Positions 45,839-57,110 of a stretch of DNA of 64,000 bases are shown piece by piece. A program made the position numbers and the translations under genes. The stretch covers positions 62,001-126,000 of the forward strand of contig MU404133.1 of assembly GCA_022695795.1 (NCBI GenBank), written 5' to 3'. The notes beneath the pieces were generated by a model. That model ran no database searches and had not been told where the DNA came from. It saw only the letters and a list, made by a program, of their open reading frames with translations. Source of the DNA: Biscogniauxia marginata. Its lineage: Eukaryota > Ascomycota > Sordariomycetes > Xylariales > Xylariaceae. How positions within the stretch are numbered: position 1 is the stretch's first letter; each line of letters starts with the position of its first letter.

Positions 45839-46692
45839 TCGCGGGCGGCCTTTGCGATATAGTTATGGATAACCTCGCTGTCGCAAGCAGAATGTCGAAG
45901 GATCTCGTTCTTCAGTCCTAGGATTTCCTCGCGAAGACAACCGGCGTGTCCGACTAAGATCTTGTTTCTTGAACTCAACTCTCTCTCTCGCTGTTGAAGG
46001 TCTGCAAGGCTAAGCTTTGCCTTCTGCCGGCATTTGTGGGCCGCAATACGGTTTTTCTCCCGGCCAGACTTGATTTTGGAAGACTTGTGCGAAGAACTAG
46101 GCTCGACAGGCGAGGTAGCCAGGGATTCTAGCTCGCTCACCTCCACATCCGCGCGGCGTTTGCTGCCTCTATCGGAACCGGATCTGCGATAGTCTGGCGA
46201 GTCCCCGTCGGAGACGAGCGGGTTGTCGTAGTCGAAAGATTGTTGTCTGGCAGCGCTCGACTGAGATGCCTGGTCCTCTAGTTGTCCATACGTCTCTGCG
46301 GCAGCCAGGTCTGCGAGGGTGTTATCAAATGCGAGTTCGGAATTATACTACACACCGTGGTTAGCATCAAGTTCCATTCGGAATCCGCCAACAACAAACT
46401 CGTCATTTACATTTCCTGCGACATCGAAGTCGAAGTCCGTCTCCCCGTGCGCATCAGCAGCGTCGCCTTGTGTGTCTAGGTCTTGGTACTCCATCGAGCT
46501 GTCTTCGGAACTAAGCCAGTACCGCGAGTCCGGGGCACATGCGATGTTGTCGAAGGGCACGCCAAACATTGGCGTGGCCAAACGCGAGGTCTTGCCCGGC
46601 TGGTCGTTCATGTCGACGGCCTGGATAGTGTCGGTGGGCAGACTCATCTTGGATCCGGTTGCTTGGTGGCCTCTTGGCCAGTACGTGGTCAT
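45832..46692 (-). CDS. bZIP transcription factor
   Basis: Predicted nuclear regulator of about 271 aa. The C-terminal bZIP domain is clear: basic region GREKNRIAAHKCRQKAK (NxxAAxKCRxK, ATF/CREB/Atf1-like) followed by a leucine zipper (LADLQQRERELSSRNKIL, LREEILGLKNEIL). The N-terminus is acidic and Ser/Pro-rich. The ATG at 46692 (MTTYWPRGHQ) is the first in frame after an upstream stop. A TAG interrupts the frame at about 46348. It lies within a possible 45-base intron (46311-46355: donor GTGTGT, branch-like TGATAAC, acceptor CGCAG) which keeps the frame when removed, so I model two exons. If that intron is not real, the gene has a premature stop. A 131-base tandem duplication overlaps the stop codon. 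Target genes cannot be inferred. Confidence 0.78.
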
Positions 46693-49600
46693 CGGAGAAG
46701 TTGTATCTGGGTCTGGGGGAATTGGGAATGTCGAATTGCGCAAGGTTGCGAGGGTTGGTTAGGGTGCTTGGGTGATAATGGAATGTGGGTTTCGACCAAC
46801 TCGGTCGCGATCAAGTTTATACGCAGTCCGTATCGTCAGCACGCGTGATGGGGGGATTGTCCATTGAAGAGGCGTGCGAGGGGCAAAGAAGTACAAGCCT
46901 ACAACCGTCAATAGCAATCAGACATGCTAAGTTGAAACACGAGGGGAGACCGGGCAAGCAATCAGAAGCTAGATGAACCCCGACGTGCTTTGCCTGCAGC
47001 GAGGGCTGCGAGGGGTACTTGGTCTTACGGGGTTTCCCCCGTTCGCACTCTGATTGGCTGGATTATTATCTGCTAAAGCTCGGGTCCACTGTTGTTGGCA
47101 TCATGCCACATAAGGACCTGCCCGGTAATCCAATAGCCTTATGAGACGGAATGTTAGCGTTAGGCTACGGGAGCTTGAACCCTTGAACCCCCCCCCCCCC
47201 CCCCAGTCTGGTCCCTAAAAGTTTGCTTATCAATATTCCTTTAGCTCACTAGCCAGGCAGGGACCTGTCTAGGTTGCATTTAAATGCTTGGTTAGGTGCA
47301 GCTTGTTATGCGTACGTTGTGTAAGTCACAACGCAGAGGCATATTCATTACCATTTACCTAAGAGTCGCGCAATCAATCGGAAAGAACGGGAGAGGGTGA
47401 AAAGAAGAAAAGAAGCCAACCGCAGCAAAACGCTGCGACCAATGGGCATACACGATACGCACATCTCGTTGGCTGCACGTACATCGGTTATCTCACGAAA
47501 TGCTCACCCCACCTGCCACACGTACCTTAGGTACCTAGGCACATGTACTCGTACGTTCAGTGCACCTACATATGTATGTAGCACCGTACTTATCAAGAAT
47601 ATCAGGCTAGAGTTCACCAAGCAAATCAGTGTAACACTTAACAAAGTGGCAAATATGGGAATCGGTATCCCGTCATAAGATTTTTTTTTTCAAAATTTTT
47701 TTTCGACATCGTACACCATCTTATGATTTTGATGTTGCCAGTTGAAGTCACTCACAGGGTCTTCAGGGTCTTTAGGGTCCGCACTGGAGGACAGAAAACT
47801 GGGGCGAAATCTTTTATCGATCAAAAGAGCGGGTACCTACTAAAACGAACGACAGGGGGGCAACGTGCTCCTTAGGTCAGCTGCTAAGAAGATCTCCCGA
47901 TTGATTTTGACATGACGTTCTAGACGTGCCAAGACCGTTTTCAAACCCCTCGAGTCAAGTCGGTATGGTCATAGATAGGTATTCAAGGGTGTTCAATTGA
48001 GATTCATCGAGAGGCGTTCTGGGGGAGTGGCAAAGGGTCCTCCTCGACACACTGGGTAACGTCGCCTGCAAATTTGGAGGTTAGCGCATTTGGAGGTATC
48101 GAGATGATCGCGAACCTGGTAGGGAACAGCTGGAGGTGCCAGAAATCTAGGCCTATTAGCACCCGGAGGCGCAGAGACTAGCCCGCGGGATGATTCACCC
48201 AAGCATGGATAGCAGGTGTGGCTCTGCCTGTGGCCCATAACTACTAGGTACATATTGGAATGTAGGGAGGTAGGTACCTATCTTGAGCACCTGCAGTACC
48301 TAGTACACAAAGTTGCCGCTACCCGGTGCCAGCACAGCTATATCACCGCTGCTACTTCCTTGCCAGCGCTTGCCAGCCCCGGACGGCCCCAGGGGTCCAA
48401 GCTCGGAGTACAGCAGTTACCGCAAAAGAATGCCGGAGTTAGCTCCGGTATTGCTACTTGGGCCATCTTAAGGTTGTATAAGTCTAGGCCGTGAATGTTG
48501 CAGATCTCGATGACGGGACCAAGGTTCTCAGTTCCTCACCAGTGCCACCTGGCAGCCCCGCCACCAGCCGTCCGCCGTCTGCCAGCGACAACCTCATCCA
48601 TTCGATTTCTATCGCAGCTACGAGAACCTAGTATTATAACCTACCCAATTATCTACTCTTCCTCCTGCTTTGGAATTCGAAAGCATCGCGCCTTGCCTTT
48701 GAATGACGTACGTTACATATGTTTTTACGACGTCAACCGTCACAGTGGGAGCTGGGGCTGGCAGCGGAGGGAGGATCAGATACGCTTACTGACGTAGACC
48801 CGGAGCGAGATGTGTGCCCCGTGGCGTGGCCAATGTAGCCGGCAGAGACGCGACGACTCGAAAAGCCGACAGCCCGCGAGTGTGGCCGAACAGGTGTACT
48901 GTGACGCCACCGGATGAGAAACAGGCCTCCCATCCCGTCCCATACGCACACCTTGCTGAGATGGGATCCGGGGCTTACCTATCCGTTCCACCCACACACG
49001 TCCCCCGTCCCCATTTCCAATGGATCTCTGCTTCATCCATCGCACAACTCGGAGGTAAAGCTCCGTCTTGCAGATACAGCCACCCTTCGTCCCGGGTCGT
49101 TCTTATAAATGAGACCAAGAGTCTCGCGCTACCGTGACGGAGAGATGTCTCTTGGTTTGTGCTGCAATTTCTTTTTGTCTATTATCTATATGTAGTCGTC
49201 ATGCTTCTTTCTGCATTATATGATCATTATTTCCATTGGAAAGGGCACCTACGAGCTAGTATCCATTCGCATAATGTCTTGAGCATAAACCCCCAAGCAT
49301 AAGTTGCAGAGCTACCTGACAAATCAGGAGCAGATAGTACCTAAAGTAAAGCGAGTGTCACGCGTACCTAGTGGTCCGACGAAGCATATGTGATATTAGG
49401 TATGTATTAGGGATTAGCTTATAGAGCACCTACATGTATTAAATCGCATGGAACACTCTAGGCCAACCGACAGAAACGCGCGGATCGGCAATTCAAATTT
49501 ACAGCCGGGGGTCAACACCACTCCAGATGAACTTTGCTCGCTCTCAAAAAGTAAGTCAATAGTGTTTTTACATGTCAATTTGTTATCAATATGTCAGAAA

Positions 49601-49877
49601 CGAGGCTTGGGGCTTACGACGGTGAAGGAACGAGTGGTACCAGACGAGACAGATAACAATGGAGATATTTACGCATAGCAGAGTGTACCATTCTCTTAAG
49701 GTTAGCGTAGCAACTGCTTTGCTACCTCACCGTATACTGGCATATATCCTGACACACGGTTCCCTAGACTACGTAGCTTCTAGGCTTAACCCTTGTAAGA
49801 TACCTCGATCTTGTTGCCCTTGGCGTAGCTAGATTACATCGCACGAAAAGGAGGATGTTATGTTTTAATATCAAGCG
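46693..49877. other. Intergenic region with C-run and AGGTAGGT tracts
   Basis: The left end is the bZIP promoter. A run of about 17 C lies at 47188-47204 and the low-complexity block TTTTTTTTTTCAAAATTTTT at 47681. Frames of up to 107 codons around 48800-49140 overlap on both strands and show no domains. Confidence 0.5.
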
Positions 49878-50022
49878 CTTAGCCTATTATCGTAGCTTAC
49901 AGCGGTGAGAACACAGGATACAAGGGTGCTTGAGAGACAAATGAGCCATTTGAGTGTAAAATGGCCGGTTACCCGTGTCCCCTTTCGCTCTAGCTCTTCG
50001 TGTAACAACGAAATTATCACAT
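49878..50022. repeat. Dispersed repeat, copy 2 (partner at 6451-6595)
   Basis: See the block GCGGTGAGAACACAGGATAC, identical in both copies, and the shared end CTCTTC-AACAACGAA. The copies are over 43 kb apart in the same orientation. Sequence right of this copy to about 50420 has another partial end motif (TAGCTCTTTATTTAACAAA). Confidence 0.6.
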
Positions 50023-51482
50023 AGCCCTAGAGGAGGTCTACATCATGTCATTTAACTTACTTACAGTGGTTAATTTAAATAGGCCAGTACCGGAGAGCCA
50101 GACACTAAATTATAGGATCAAGCGTTGAGTCTAAATGGCTCCATAGTGATATTTCAGTATAAAGAGGCCGTAGTCCCCCCCGAAGGACTCGGAAGTCTCT
50201 AGCGATTATTAGTATCTTAATGGCATTGCACTCCTATTTGCTCTTACCTAGTGACTTGTTAACAAAGAGTCTCTCGTTAACAAATAATTGTGGCTTAAGC
50301 CAAGGTGGGAGGCGGTGAAGGAAACCATGGGCACGAACCTAGATAGGAACAATGAGATTATTTTGTTTGTTAGAACACTACTAGCCGTGTGCCCTTACTA
50401 GTTTTAGCTCTTTATTTAACAAATTCGGATCCCTTAGACAGGGAATATATATTCTAATTATGAGATTATTCTTTCTTTACGCTATTTTATATTGTTTTTA
50501 TTAATAAAATCTCTTCCATTTAATTTTCATGTTAATTATTTTTATATATAATCTTTTAAATATTAAATAAGGATAAATTAACTTAATAAACCTAGATTAA
50601 AGTTATATTTCATAATATTTAAAAATAAAATTTAAAATAAAAGAATTTAAGTTCACCCTCGCTAATAAACATAGCGTAAAAGTTGCATAAGACATTTAAA
50701 TTTTTAAGTAACTATTAGATTCTTCTGCTAAACGATGAAACTTATCCATCCTAGCTGAAGATATAAATATAGTCATGTAAAAGAGGGAAGGAGAGGGGGG
50801 TGTTAAGCATGCATTGCTTATGTATATATACTAAGTGCCACATCCATTGCTGTGATGAAGCTATTCGGATAAATACGTTGAGATGACCCAAGTTTCCATG
50901 GCTTAAATTGAGTACTTAAGAAACGTATGTAGCTTTCTAGCAGTGTGAGGAACCTTTCGCAATTCTTTTTTCATTGTTATACAGAGATTATTCGAGCCCG
51001 AGCGCCCTGGATCTTAGTGCAGTCCGTGACACTAAGGTACGAAATTAACAAGTACTGACCCATCTATTTCAACAAGGGGAAGGCTTTTAAATAATAAGCA
51101 AGGTTTACATTGTTAGAAGTATCTATGTTTTAATAGGTGTTCTTATTTTTTAGAGACTCGGTGGGAGTTCAACTTTAGGTAACTACCTAGAAACTGCAAT
51201 TCCTTGGTTGTCTCTACCCCCTCTCAAGGTATGTGAACAGCACACAAGTTTCTATTGAAACAAAGGAGGTTATTCATAAACTCGAATGCTATCATGGCTC
51301 TTGTATAATGTTACAATACAATGTGATTCCCAAGTATCAACGTCGCTACGTAGATGGCGAGGCTTATAAATATGCCAACACCTCGCGGTGATAGTAGCCC
51401 CTGTTCAGACGATAATCTCTCACCATAATCAACATTGAGATCACATCATTGAACAAACTTACAAACGCAGATATCATCGAAA
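50023..51482. other. AT-rich, repeat-like stretch and promoter region
   Basis: From about 50440 to 50660 the sequence is strongly AT-rich and stop-dense, like a short RIP-mutated repeat relic. The right end leads into the promoter of the gene at 51483. No gene recognised. Confidence 0.5.
51365..51372 (+). promoter_or_regulatory. TATA-box-like motif
   Basis: TATAAATA lies 111 bases before the ATG at 51483, a reasonable distance for a fungal TATA element with a short 5' UTR. Based on motif and position only. Confidence 0.4.
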
Positions 51483-52262
51483 ATGGCTCCAACAATCGAC
51501 ATCATCCGTAACGGTACTACGTTCATTAGCCGTGATCCCGTTCTGACTCCACATGGAGAACGGCTGTGTTCTGACCTAGGTCTCGCCTATCCGTTCATGG
51601 ACAATATCACCAATCTTGTAGTCTCGCCTATGCGCAGCGCCATCCAGACCTGTATGGAGGCCTTCCAGTCTATCATTTTCCAATCCGGCAAGAAGCTGAT
51701 CCTGCTCCCGGAACTGCAAGAGACCAGCAGAAGCAATCTATATACGCCGCTGCCCCTCGATGCATTCGATACCCTCGGTTCGTACAAAAGATTCATTGAC
51801 ACGACTAACGTGGACCGCGGCTCCCACCTCAAGGGCCCAGAGACGCGATTCTGGCCCTCGCTCGAGAAGGTCGAGGCGCGGGCCCGCTGTGCACGCAATT
51901 TCATCCGGGACCTAGCCCGCACGGCCGGCGCCGACGCGCACATCATCATCGTCACCCACGGCGCGTTCGCGCATTTCCTGACGCAGGACTTCAGCGGCCT
52001 CGTCCCTGGGGCTAATACGGCGTGGCCGCGCGCCGGTATGCGCAGCTACCAGTTCGTGCACCTCGAGCGCTGGGACGACGACGCCGCGCTCGTGGAGACG
52101 GAGCGCAGCCGCGCGGGACGCGCCCAGCCGGCCTGGGCGGACCTGGATGAGGCCGACCGCGCGCGGCTTAGGGGCATCGCCGTCGAGGAGCTCCGGAAGG
52201 AGGCCGCCGGGCCCGAGACAGATGATGAGTTTATGATGTCGGGGGCGTTGCCTATACCATAA
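51483..52262 (+). CDS. Histidine-phosphatase-superfamily (phosphoglycerate mutase-like) protein lacking the catalytic His
   Basis: Single exon, 259 aa, ATG in good context. The fold is that of the histidine phosphatase superfamily, whose members normally form a phospho-His in an RHG motif. Here the N-terminal motif reads IDIIRNGTTF, so the nucleophile position is Asn10 (AAC; one base from CAC). Other landmarks are kept: TPHGERLCSDLG, SPMRSAIQT with the second Arg at 51, a Glu-bearing central block (LPELQE), and VTHGAFAHFL with the second His at 159. The C-terminal third is GC-rich, with many Arg, Glu and Ala. Without the nucleophile, classical phosphatase activity is not expected. It might bind ligands or regulate, or be a recent null allele, or a sequence error. 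No operon-like context; both flanks are long and non-coding. Confidence 0.85.
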   Translation: MAPTIDIIRNGTTFISRDPVLTPHGERLCSDLGLAYPFMDNITNLVVSPMRSAIQTCMEAFQSIIFQSGKKLILLPELQETSRSNLYTPLPLDAFDTLGSYKRFIDTTNVDRGSHLKGPETRFWPSLEKVEARARCARNFIRDLARTAGADAHIIIVTHGAFAHFLTQDFSGLVPGANTAWPRAGMRSYQFVHLERWDDDAALVETERSRAGRAQPAWADLDEADRARLRGIAVEELRKEAAGPETDDEFMMSGALPIP

Positions 52263-55200
52263 GTAAGTAGGTAAGTGAAACCGTACCGGTAAAGAATGAG
52301 GGTAGGTGCCCTCCCTCCCCAGCATTTCTACACACACACGGGTCTTACAACACAATCACTCTCCCCTTTCCCCCCTCCCAGTTTACGTACACATTGTAAG
52401 AAATCCAGACATTCATTTGCTATATCCCCCCCTTTCCTTTTACCGATACACGCAGATTGTTGAATGGCACAAGATTATATCAAGTAGATAGCTACAGAAA
52501 TTCATTGCTTTCATTGCCACTTGAACTGTTCTTAAACTCATTCTAAGTTGCCGTAACTTCTAATAAAGAAAGGAAAACCCTAAATTCTTGTAGTTACACA
52601 CTCTTTACATGACAAGTGATGTAAAACAAAGCCTTTATCTGCCAGTTATTTAGCCTTAAACTTGTACGTCAACCTTATTAAGCGCATATTAAGACAGAAA
52701 TCTGTGGTAACTTGGTAAGCCTGGTAAAGTTAAACGAGTTGCTTTAATTAAACGTACCCATTCTGGTAGTGAGGATGTGTAAAATTACGATTTATCTCAA
52801 TAAACTAAATACTAAGGAAGAAGAAAGGAAATAATATGAGGATATATAAACCGTCTTTAATTCTATTTCAAGCCGTAGCTGTTATTTAAACTAGGATTCG
52901 ATTTTATATTTACTAGTTGTTCCGTATAAATCGAAACAGCTTTTATTTATTATTAGAAAAAAATCTTACGTTTTCGAATCCTCGAAGACTAAGCATCGTT
53001 AGTTATGGCTAGGAAACTTTGTAGACTAGAAATAGCCTTCTTACGTTTGACGCAAGTATGAAGCCTCTTCCCCCACCCCCCTTTCAAGAGCCTATGAGAT
53101 AACTACCAATTAATCAGTTTGGAATATAATGTACCAACGCTGCGAAGCTGTATGAATTCGACTAACTACCTAATGTATGCGGTTGATGATTAGAGTAATA
53201 CTCACTAAATACCTATTATACATACCTACGTACAAGGAACTAGTGGGGACAATATACAATAATCTATATCTAACTGAAGGCCCCCTTTAAAAGGAAATCG
53301 GCTGCGGCAAACAGTCACGGAATCTGGAAATGGTCACCGAAGATGTCGGTGGTGTGTTCATCACCGGGGTCGGAGTGGTGGCGGCACAGCCTTATCCACT
53401 CTATCTTTGCCGGCTCCTTGAATGCTGATTAGAGGGGTTGCCTGGTATCAACTAGATAGTATCGAGGTAGAGAAAACGTCTCTTCTGACTCATACGATCG
53501 AGCGCCGTCGTTTACTAATAAACCGGCCTTGGGATCTTTCTACGAAAATTTCTTTTCCGCCGCCCTCACTCTTACGTTGCGGTATCTTGTAGCCCTCTTT
53601 CTGGGGACTACATGTATGTCGTCACTAAGCCCATCGCCAACAAGGACCGGCTGCATATATAGCCATATTCCTAAATACGAGAGTAAGCGAAAAACTGCTA
53701 ACCCGGAATCGCGAGAGTTGGGTAGTATGAGCGTTTTTGAACAGATCTCAATACCAAGGCCGTGGGACGCGCAAGGTCGTCTCTCTCTCGTAAAGTCCCA
53801 GTAAGTTGGGCGACGGGAAGCTTCTCGTTTGTTGGTTCGGGTTGGGCGTCCGAGAGCCATACTACATATGGTGTGTATATGTACGGGTATGTATGTTACC
53901 TGCAAAGTTGACGAGGTCCGTGGTTCACGAAGATCGTCCTGATTTGCTTGGCGAAGAAGGCTAAGCTTTTTTTCTGTCTTTTGTTTTTTGAAGAGGGACA
54001 CATCTACATACCCTATATTCCTTGGCTTTGGGTGTACATACGTACGTACGTATGCACGTATACAATCGCCACCCCTCTTCTTTCTGAACAGGCCCATAGT
54101 GTTATAAAGTAATGCCAAGTTGGGAGGGGGGAATAGTGGTGCCTCGATCACCCGATATGGCATTGACTTGATCTCGATTTCTTTCGTACGTACTGCAAAA
54201 TACGGGGAGGCTGTAAGTAAGTACGCGCGTTTGTATATTGATACGGGCTGCAGGCTCTTCGGCCAGGTGCTATTACATGACGTTGACATGTGAAGATATG
54301 GGGCCGGCGAGTTAATAGACACACGACTTTGCTTTTCAAGTTCTGTTATGTACAAAGCAAGTTGCTAAGAGGAGTATCGCATATGTGGGTGAATCGACAA
54401 CGAATTGGAAGGCATGTTCACGTTTCCGGGCTACAGTGGGTTTCTGGGGGTTCAATTCTATAGCACATCGAACAACAACGGGAAGTTCCGTTATATTGCT
54501 GATTAATTGACTAGCATATCTACCTAGGCAGAGTCCTGGGGGGAAACTAAAATCCTATAATTACGGGTATGGGGGCTACGCAGGTATTATTTCCGGGTTG
54601 CACTTTCGATTTAGGCAGTCTGAGATATAGGTAGTCAAGGAGAACGCTACCTATGTATTACACGTGTAAAAACATAAATGGATGATTATGGCCCCTGGTT
54701 AGAGAGTGCCGCCTATTACAGGAGATCTGGAGTATCTATTAGAAATTCCTTGACCGAACGAGGCATGTCATGGTCTATACAGCCTTAGTTATCCCATCTA
54801 TATGTGAAACGCGGGCCTTAAATAGCAGACTGAGTCTGAGATGTCACCTCCCCACAAACTATAGATAGCCTAGTGGTACTTGCTTCCCGTCCGTCGAGTG
54901 GACACCTGCGGAGAAGAACCGAGGTGACTCCTGTGCCGTGTTGACAACAGTTCGACGTGTCTCTCCCCCTTAGAGATACTTGGAGTTACAATGCAAGACG
55001 TTTTAGTGGGTGAAGGCTCGGAAATTATAGCGTAGTGACGGATGGTAGTGGATCAACCTTTGTTCACTTCTTGAAGAAACATAAAGCCTGGGGTACATAT
55101 AATAGCCAGTGTTAATGGCTTTGTGAAACGTGCTTGCAATATTGACCTTCCGAACTGATCTTGATCTCTTATTCCATTACCCTTGTAAAGTTACTATAGC

Positions 55201-56829
55201 TAGGGAGGGGTTGAGACAAGGGTTATCGACCAAACCCTGACAAGCTATGGATGGGCTATGCACGGTCCAAGGTACCGGTATACGATGGTAACTCTGCAGC
55301 CCCTATACTGAAACCAATGCGAAACCTCGGGAATTTTGGCAGAAATGTCACGAGGCTTCCGAGTCCTGTTTCGCGTTCCACGAGCCAGTCGGAGCGACAG
55401 TAAGTGTCTATGGGACGGCTCCGCTGGCGGGACCGCCGTCATAATCGAACGACATATCTACACTAGCGGAGACGGGAGGGTTTTTGAATCTGAATCTCGA
55501 GAAGCTCTGCCTCCGCATTGTGGTTGACGGATCTTGCTTGGTGAGACGCATTGCATCCGTCGAGCGGGGCACGTGCCTTGCCCTGTTTGGGAATTCTTCT
55601 GCTGAGCTGTCTATCGTTCGGTGCACATGCGGTAATAGCCAACATGGCCAGACCAGGGAAAAACGCGTTACATATTGATGCAGTCCAGGGAGATTTTCGT
55701 CCCGAGTTAAAAATACACACATCCGCCGGGGGATCTGCTTGCCGCTTGGCGTGCGTCTAGCCCCCAATGTCTGTGGTGCGAATGAGAGGCTATCGTGAAC
55801 GGGATCAGAAGCGCGGCATTAAAAGCTAATAAGGTGGGCTCCCATACGACGGCAACAACGAGGGAAATAATATTCTCATTAGGTAAAATAGCCCGTCGGG
55901 ACGTCATCCAGTCGTGCCCAATGCCATGTGTGTCATATCCCGATTGAGAGGGGAAAACCAATAGCGCTCTAGCAATGGTTGATCGTAGTGATGCTGGTGC
56001 CCGAAGGATGTGCTGTGATGCGCTGCGCAGCGCAGACGCAAGCCCGCACAGGATCCAGTTCCGATGCGAGCCATCTCGAGTTGTCGCGTGGCTCGACGAG
56101 CACGGTTGTTTTCCTCCACGCCCGATCCGGCGGCACGGGGCGAGGCCCAACGCGCTGAGGCGAGACGGAGGAGTTCTGCTACCTAGTGAATTTTTCTCCC
56201 TGGTTATCAAGCTTCCCAAGTCAGAAGCAGGAGCCAGGAGATTGCATTCTCCGTGCTGACGATCTCGAGAACCCGTGAGGCTGTGGGATTGGAAGATGTT
56301 GACTACGTAGCAGTCGGATACGCCTTAGCCCGGTGACCCTGGACTTGCGCGGCTGCTGCGGCTTTACCAAGCGAATGGATTATGTAACTGATGATCTGCA
56401 AGAGGGCATCATGGGCGTCGATTTTGGTGTGTACGAATGAAGAAATTCATCGTTAAGTATCGCATCTTACTTCTAGAACAACATGCTCGTTACTTAGCGG
56501 TGGTAAGTAGGTAGGTAGGCCCTCCTGGGTCTGCCCGACTGTTTTAGTTTACATACAGTAGGTATTTGTCTAGTTACCATTATCGACTATGTATGCGGCA
56601 GTTGTCATTGGCCCGTGTGTAAATGAACGAATGGTAATACGATGTGCTAGCATACCACGCGGCGGCTAGCGATGCTCTTGTCGCAGATCGATGACCTCTC
56701 ACCTCGACATTTACTTACTTCTGTACATCTGTACACTACACAGTAATTATCTATTTTGTAGAGTTATGGTGCAGGGTCCATTATAGGATCCGTGAAGAAT
56801 AGCTACCTATTCAAGACACTTGCTAGCGG
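52263..56829. other. Long region without recognisable genes
   Basis: Over 4.5 kb with no convincing gene. Long chance frames occur (271 codons on the minus strand at 53540-54355, beginning with TTG; 170 codons at 55707-56219) but have no domain, no sensible start and biased low-complexity residues. 52620-53000 is AT-rich. Confidence 0.5.
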
Positions 56830-56869
56830 TGTAATTGATATTTACTGTATGTAAGGGATATATCAACTC

Positions 56870-57110
56870 GGCTGCGAATGAGTATCTTATCCTGATGAAC
56901 TTGCCGGGCTGGAAAATACCCGATTTCTTAATTGATAGAGATACATATATAGCCTGCTGGGTTGTTCGTCTTATCACACCGCCAAATCCTCATCCTGACC
57001 TCTGGGAACGCTACCTTAGGTTCTTGGAGGCTGGCTGGTCAGATCGAACGAGAGGGGTCTGCCAGCCTGTCTCAAGAATGGTGGTATAAACTTCGAGAAT
57101 TGCCCCCAGA
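56870..57110 (+). pseudogene. Possible fragment of an unknown gene
   Basis: A short plus-strand trace (NEYLILMNLPGWKIPDFLID, then LWERYLRFLEAGW) shifts frame near 57050 into SLSQEWWYKLRELPPDRQGW and ends with a stop near 57110. The Trp/Pro-rich composition looks like real coding sequence, more so than its surroundings, but I do not recognise a family. No start codon or upstream exons could be placed. Confidence 0.22.

Noticed and set aside
53540..54355. A 271-codon open frame on the minus strand
   Set aside because: It begins with TTG, has no recognisable domain, and its residues follow the simple-repeat composition of the DNA. Probably open by chance.
55707..56219. A 170-codon open frame on the minus strand, with further frames overlapping on the plus strand
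   Set aside because: Ser/Arg/Ala-rich without motifs; several frames are open here at once, which points to composition and not to selection.
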